In this document: positions 61,901-64,000 of the stretch, piece after piece
Layout of the letters: the number at the start of each line of letters is the position of its first letter
Position numbering within the stretch: the first letter of the stretch is position 1
Source of the DNA: an uncultured Bacteroidota bacterium
GTDB taxonomy: Bacteria > Bacteroidota > Bacteroidia > Bacteroidales > WCHB1-69
Length of the DNA: 64,000 nt
Reading direction: 5' to 3'
Assembly: GCA_902786595.1 (NCBI GenBank)
Contig: CADADB010000001.1
Span: forward strand, 253,172-317,171
Notes under the pieces: generated by a model
The model's input: only the letters and a program-made list of their open reading frames with translations
Databases searched by the model: none
Told to the model about the DNA's origin: nothing
Position numbers and translations under genes: made by a program

Positions 61901-62050
61901 TGCCATCTTGAAGTTCCACAAATCAAGCCCGGGCAACAGTAAAGCGGTAAACGCTCACGAGTAATCGTGGGCTTTACTTAGTTGCTGGGCAGGTCGTGGA
62001 ACACCTAAGATGGCATAAGCAAAGTTCCACGATTTTTTATGCCCAGCAAC
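61901..62050 (+). promoter_or_regulatory. Two-state leader RNA upstream of the methylase genes
   Basis: State 1: 61901-61909 pairs with 62007-62015 (TGCCATCTT/AAGATGGCA); GTTCCAC 61913-61919 with GTGGAAC 61996-62002; 61927-61937 with 61981-61990; AGTAAAGC 61938-61945 with GCTTTACT 61971-61978; and a CACGA/TCGTG hairpin with GTAA tetraloop (61956-61969). State 2: TCGTGGAAC 61994-62002 pairs with GTTCCACGA 62024-62032, followed by TTTTTT, and GTTGCTGGGCA 61981-61991 pairs with TGCCCAGCAAC 62040-62050, enclosing the ATG at 62039. Both states use 61981-62002, so they exclude each other. Not a known riboswitch class that I recognise. Confidence 0.75.
61994..62038 (+). terminator. Intrinsic-terminator-shaped hairpin ending at the methylase start codon
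   Basis: TCGTGGAAC/GTTCCACGA stem (9 bp, 21-nt loop) directly followed by six T. It is available only when the state 1 fold of the leader is broken. Confidence 0.55.
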
Positions 62051-62695
62051 GAAAACACAAAACAAATCAAAAGCCGCCAGAGGGTGGCTGACCATGGCGA
62101 GGTGTTCACCAATCCCCGCGAGGTGAACGCCATGCTCGACCTCGTGCGCGACGAGTCGTTCCGGCTCGACAGCCGCTTCCTCGAGCCCGCCTGCGGCGAC
62201 GGCAACTTCCTCATCGAGATTCTTCGCCGCAAACTCTCCCTTCTGCAAGATGTCAAATCCCAAACCGAATGGGAGTTCCAGAGCCTCATCACCGTAGGCT
62301 CCTGCTACGGCATCGACATCCTGCCCGACAACGCCGAGGCCTGCCGCACCAGACTGGAAGAGTACGTCCTCTCTCAACACCCAGCCTCGGAGAGGCTGCC
62401 CGTGGACAGTCCCTACCTTCTCTCGCTCCGCTATATGCTCCAGAAGAACATCGTCTGCGGTGACGCCCTCACCTACCGCACCGCCGAGAATAAGCCCATC
62501 ACCTTCTGCGAATGGACACCCATCGCTGGCAGTATGCAGTTCTCCCGCCGCGACTTCCAGTTCGACTTCCTCGTCACTCAAAGCCACCAATACAGCCTCT
62601 TCGACGAGCAAGGCGAGGTACAAAGCTTCGACGAACCTGTACACACTTATCCCCCTTTGCATTATACCCAACTTTATCGATATGACACACTATAG
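62039..62695 (+). CDS. N6-adenine methylase-like protein with SAM motif but no NPPY
   Basis: 218 residues. The opening RQRVADHGEVFTNPREVNAMLDLV and motif I FLEPACGDGNFL are typical of the N-terminal part of DNA adenine methylases (Eco57I group). GIDILPDNAEACRTRL follows as the acidic-loop region. No NPPY catalytic motif is seen, so it probably does not methylate by itself and may be a subunit or regulator of the next gene. ATG 62039 is the only reasonable start: an in-frame stop lies 31 nt upstream. GC-rich compared with the defence genes before it. It overlaps the next gene by 14 nt. Confidence 0.8.
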   Translation: MPSNENTKQIKSRQRVADHGEVFTNPREVNAMLDLVRDESFRLDSRFLEPACGDGNFLIEILRRKLSLLQDVKSQTEWEFQSLITVGSCYGIDILPDNAEACRTRLEEYVLSQHPASERLPVDSPYLLSLRYMLQKNIVCGDALTYRTAENKPITFCEWTPIAGSMQFSRRDFQFDFLVTQSHQYSLFDEQGEVQSFDEPVHTYPPLHYTQLYRYDTL

Positions 62696-64000
62696 TCCAG
62701 ACATCCTCAATTGCTTGGCCAACCTTTCCAGCGACGAGGTCTTCACTTCGCCCGAATTGGCCAACCGAATGCTCAACCTGCTGCCGCAGGAACTATTCCG
62801 CAGTTCCAAAACGCGGTTTCTCGATCCCTGCAGCAAGAGCGGTGTCTTCCTGCGTGAGATTGCGAAACGGCTGCTGGCGGGTCTTGAAGAGCAGATTCCC
62901 GACCTGCAACAACGCATCGACCACATTATGACCAAGCAGGTCTTCGGCATCGCCTGCACCGACCTTACCGCCGAGATGAGCCGCCGCACGCTCTACTGCA
63001 CCAAGCAGGCCAACGGCAAGTACAGCGTCAGTACGGCTTTCCATGATGTGCAGGGTAATCTGCGTTACGACCGCTGCCGCCACACGTGGAACGCGCAAGG
63101 CCGCTGCGAACGCTGTGGAGCCAGTCAAGGCGAGTATCTCCGCGCCGACTCCCGCGAGACCTACGCCTACCCGTTTATTCACAAATCAATCAAAGAAATA
63201 TTCAAGAAAGATATGCAATTCGACGTAATTATTGGAAACCCGCCGTACCAATTGAATGTTGGGGTTGAGAAAGAGAACTATGCAATCGCTATTTACCATA
63301 AATTCGTACAACAAGCCAAGAAACTTAACCCAAGATTCCTTTGCATGATAATACCAGCGCGTTGGTATGCAGGAGGACGTGGACTTGATGAATTTAGAGA
63401 TGAAATGTTGCACGACAATCATTTGCGAGTTTTAGAAGATTATCCAGATGCCTCAGATGTTTTCCCTGGAGTTCAGATAAAAGCAGGGGTGTGTTATTTT
63501 TTATGGGACAAGGATAATGCTGGGGATTGTAGTGTGACAACAAATTTGAATGGCGAGAAAACAGGTCCTACTATAAGACCCCTTTTAGAGAAGGGCGCGA
63601 CTACATTTATCAGATACAATCAAATGACTTCCATTTATTACAAAATAAAAGCAAAAGCCAACCTAGAGAATAGTTTTAGTAGTCTTGTGAGTCCTCAAAC
63701 GCCTTTTGGAATCATAACAAGTGAAAAAGGTCATTTAGAAAAAACTTCGTCTTCTGATGTTAAGATGTATATAAGTGGTAATGAGAAAGAATATAAAGGA
63801 GGAACTTCATTTATTGAAAGCTTTAAGATAACTAAAGGGAAAAATTTGATTGATTGTCATAAAGTTCTTATAGGAAAAGCAGGAAGTGGAAGTGATTCTT
63901 TTCCTCATTCAATTCTAAGTACTCCTTTTTATGCTGAACCAGGCACCGTATGTAATCAAACATATTTGGTAATAGGCCCATTCAAGGATAAAAAAGAGTG
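62682..64000 (+). CDS. Eco57I-type DNA adenine methylase / type IIG-like protein (3' end beyond the window)
   Basis: At least 439 residues; the C-terminus is missing. Motif I is FLDPCSKSGVFL (46-57). A zinc-ribbon-like pair C131-x-H ... C142-x2-C145 follows, then catalytic NPPY at 186-189 (IIGNPPYQLN). After it the sequence resembles the target-recognition half of type IIG/Eco57I enzymes (FLCMIIPARWYAGG). Base composition changes sharply near 63175: GC-rich before, AT-rich after, suggesting exchange of the catalytic/recognition half. A nuclease domain could lie beyond the window or in another gene; none is visible here. Confidence 0.82.
   Translation, partial: MTHYSPDILNCLANLSSDEVFTSPELANRMLNLLPQELFRSSKTRFLDPCSKSGVFLREIAKRLLAGLEEQIPDLQQRIDHIMTKQVFGIACTDLTAEMSRRTLYCTKQANGKYSVSTAFHDVQGNLRYDRCRHTWNAQGRCERCGASQGEYLRADSRETYAYPFIHKSIKEIFKKDMQFDVIIGNPPYQLNVGVEKENYAIAIYHKFVQQAKKLNPRFLCMIIPARWYAGGRGLDEFRDEMLHDNHLRVLEDYPDASDVFPGVQIKAGVCYFLWDKDNAGDCSVTTNLNGEKTGPTIRPLLEKGATTFIRYNQMTSIYYKIKAKANLENSFSSLVSPQTPFGIITSEKGHLEKTSSSDVKMYISGNEKEYKGGTSFIESFKITKGKNLIDCHKVLIGKAGSGSDSFPHSILSTPFYAEPGTVCNQTYLVIGPFKDKKE

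Noticed and set aside
61901..62050. Retron msr/msd or integron attC-like structure
   Set aside because: The long inverted repeats look retron-like, but no reverse transcriptase follows. attC core sites (GTTRRRY/RYYYAAC) do not fit the arms, and no integrase is present.
56568..64000. Prophage or integrative element
   Set aside because: AT-rich and defence-like, but there is no integrase, structural phage gene, attachment-site duplication or tRNA target in view; an element boundary may lie beyond the right edge.

Overview
The window looks like the chromosome of an anaerobic member of the Bacteroidales (phylum Bacteroidota), probably uncultured. Four things point there. Three proteins are clear cargo of the type IX secretion system (C-terminal 'YPNPTTGK'-type sorting domains). 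Many genes are preceded by the Bacteroidota promoter element TAnnTTTGC and lack a clear Shine-Dalgarno sequence. Several families are typical of the group (DUF4831, FISUMP, a Bacteroidota-type acyl-ACP thioesterase, RND pump with a PII-like protein). A HydE maturase suggests [FeFe]-hydrogenase metabolism. The housekeeping part is around 50% GC; the right end is much more AT-rich. I saw no tRNA, rRNA or integrase.

Layout. 1-2.9 kb: peptidoglycan glycosyltransferase MtgA (cut by the left edge), a coiled-coil membrane protein, HydE, a Pro-tRNA-deacylase-like protein. 3.0-14.2 kb: one 11.1-kb gene for a roughly 3,700-residue secreted protein made of 13 repeats of about 790 bp. 14.6-16.6 kb: a membrane LytTR regulator and a small membrane protein. 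16.6-17.8 kb: a Y1/HUH transposase (RAYT type) flanked on both sides by arrays of small palindromes. 17.8-35.7 kb: mostly housekeeping and envelope genes (ComM-like ATPase, radical SAM protein, lipoproteins, YugP-like protease, C69 dipeptidase, acyl-ACP thioesterase, QueA, a helix-hairpin-helix outer-membrane protein, a secreted esterase). 35.3-42.7 kb: a tolC-acrA-acrB-type efflux operon with a type IX cargo gene lodged between the adaptor and the pump. 42.7-46.8 kb: two unrecognised genes with a shared 32-nt upstream repeat, then a sigma-70-like factor. 47.1-55.9 kb: Nudix regulator, alcohol dehydrogenase, a redox cluster (EFR1 flavodoxin-ferredoxin, glutathione peroxidase, exported FMN reductase, flavodoxin), a FISUMP protein, MarC, and a PDZ-aspartyl protease. 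55.9-64 kb: an AT-rich defence-type island: split OLD/PARIS-like ATPase plus TOPRIM pair, a PD-(D/E)XK protein, an unknown protein, and a two-gene adenine methylase locus cut by the right edge.

The most unusual signal is the 61.9-62.05 kb leader in front of the methylase genes. It can fold into two mutually exclusive, extensive structures, one of which combines an intrinsic-terminator shape with burial of the start codon. The other notable layer is repeats: a family of exactly 28-nt palindromes (one inserted in frame inside a type IX sorting domain), the RAYT-linked palindrome arrays, and at least twelve intergenic arrays with a strict 7-nt period in several sequence families.

Starts were chosen using promoter position: in several genes the furthest upstream start codon lies inside the TAnnTTTGC box, so a downstream ATG is preferred.
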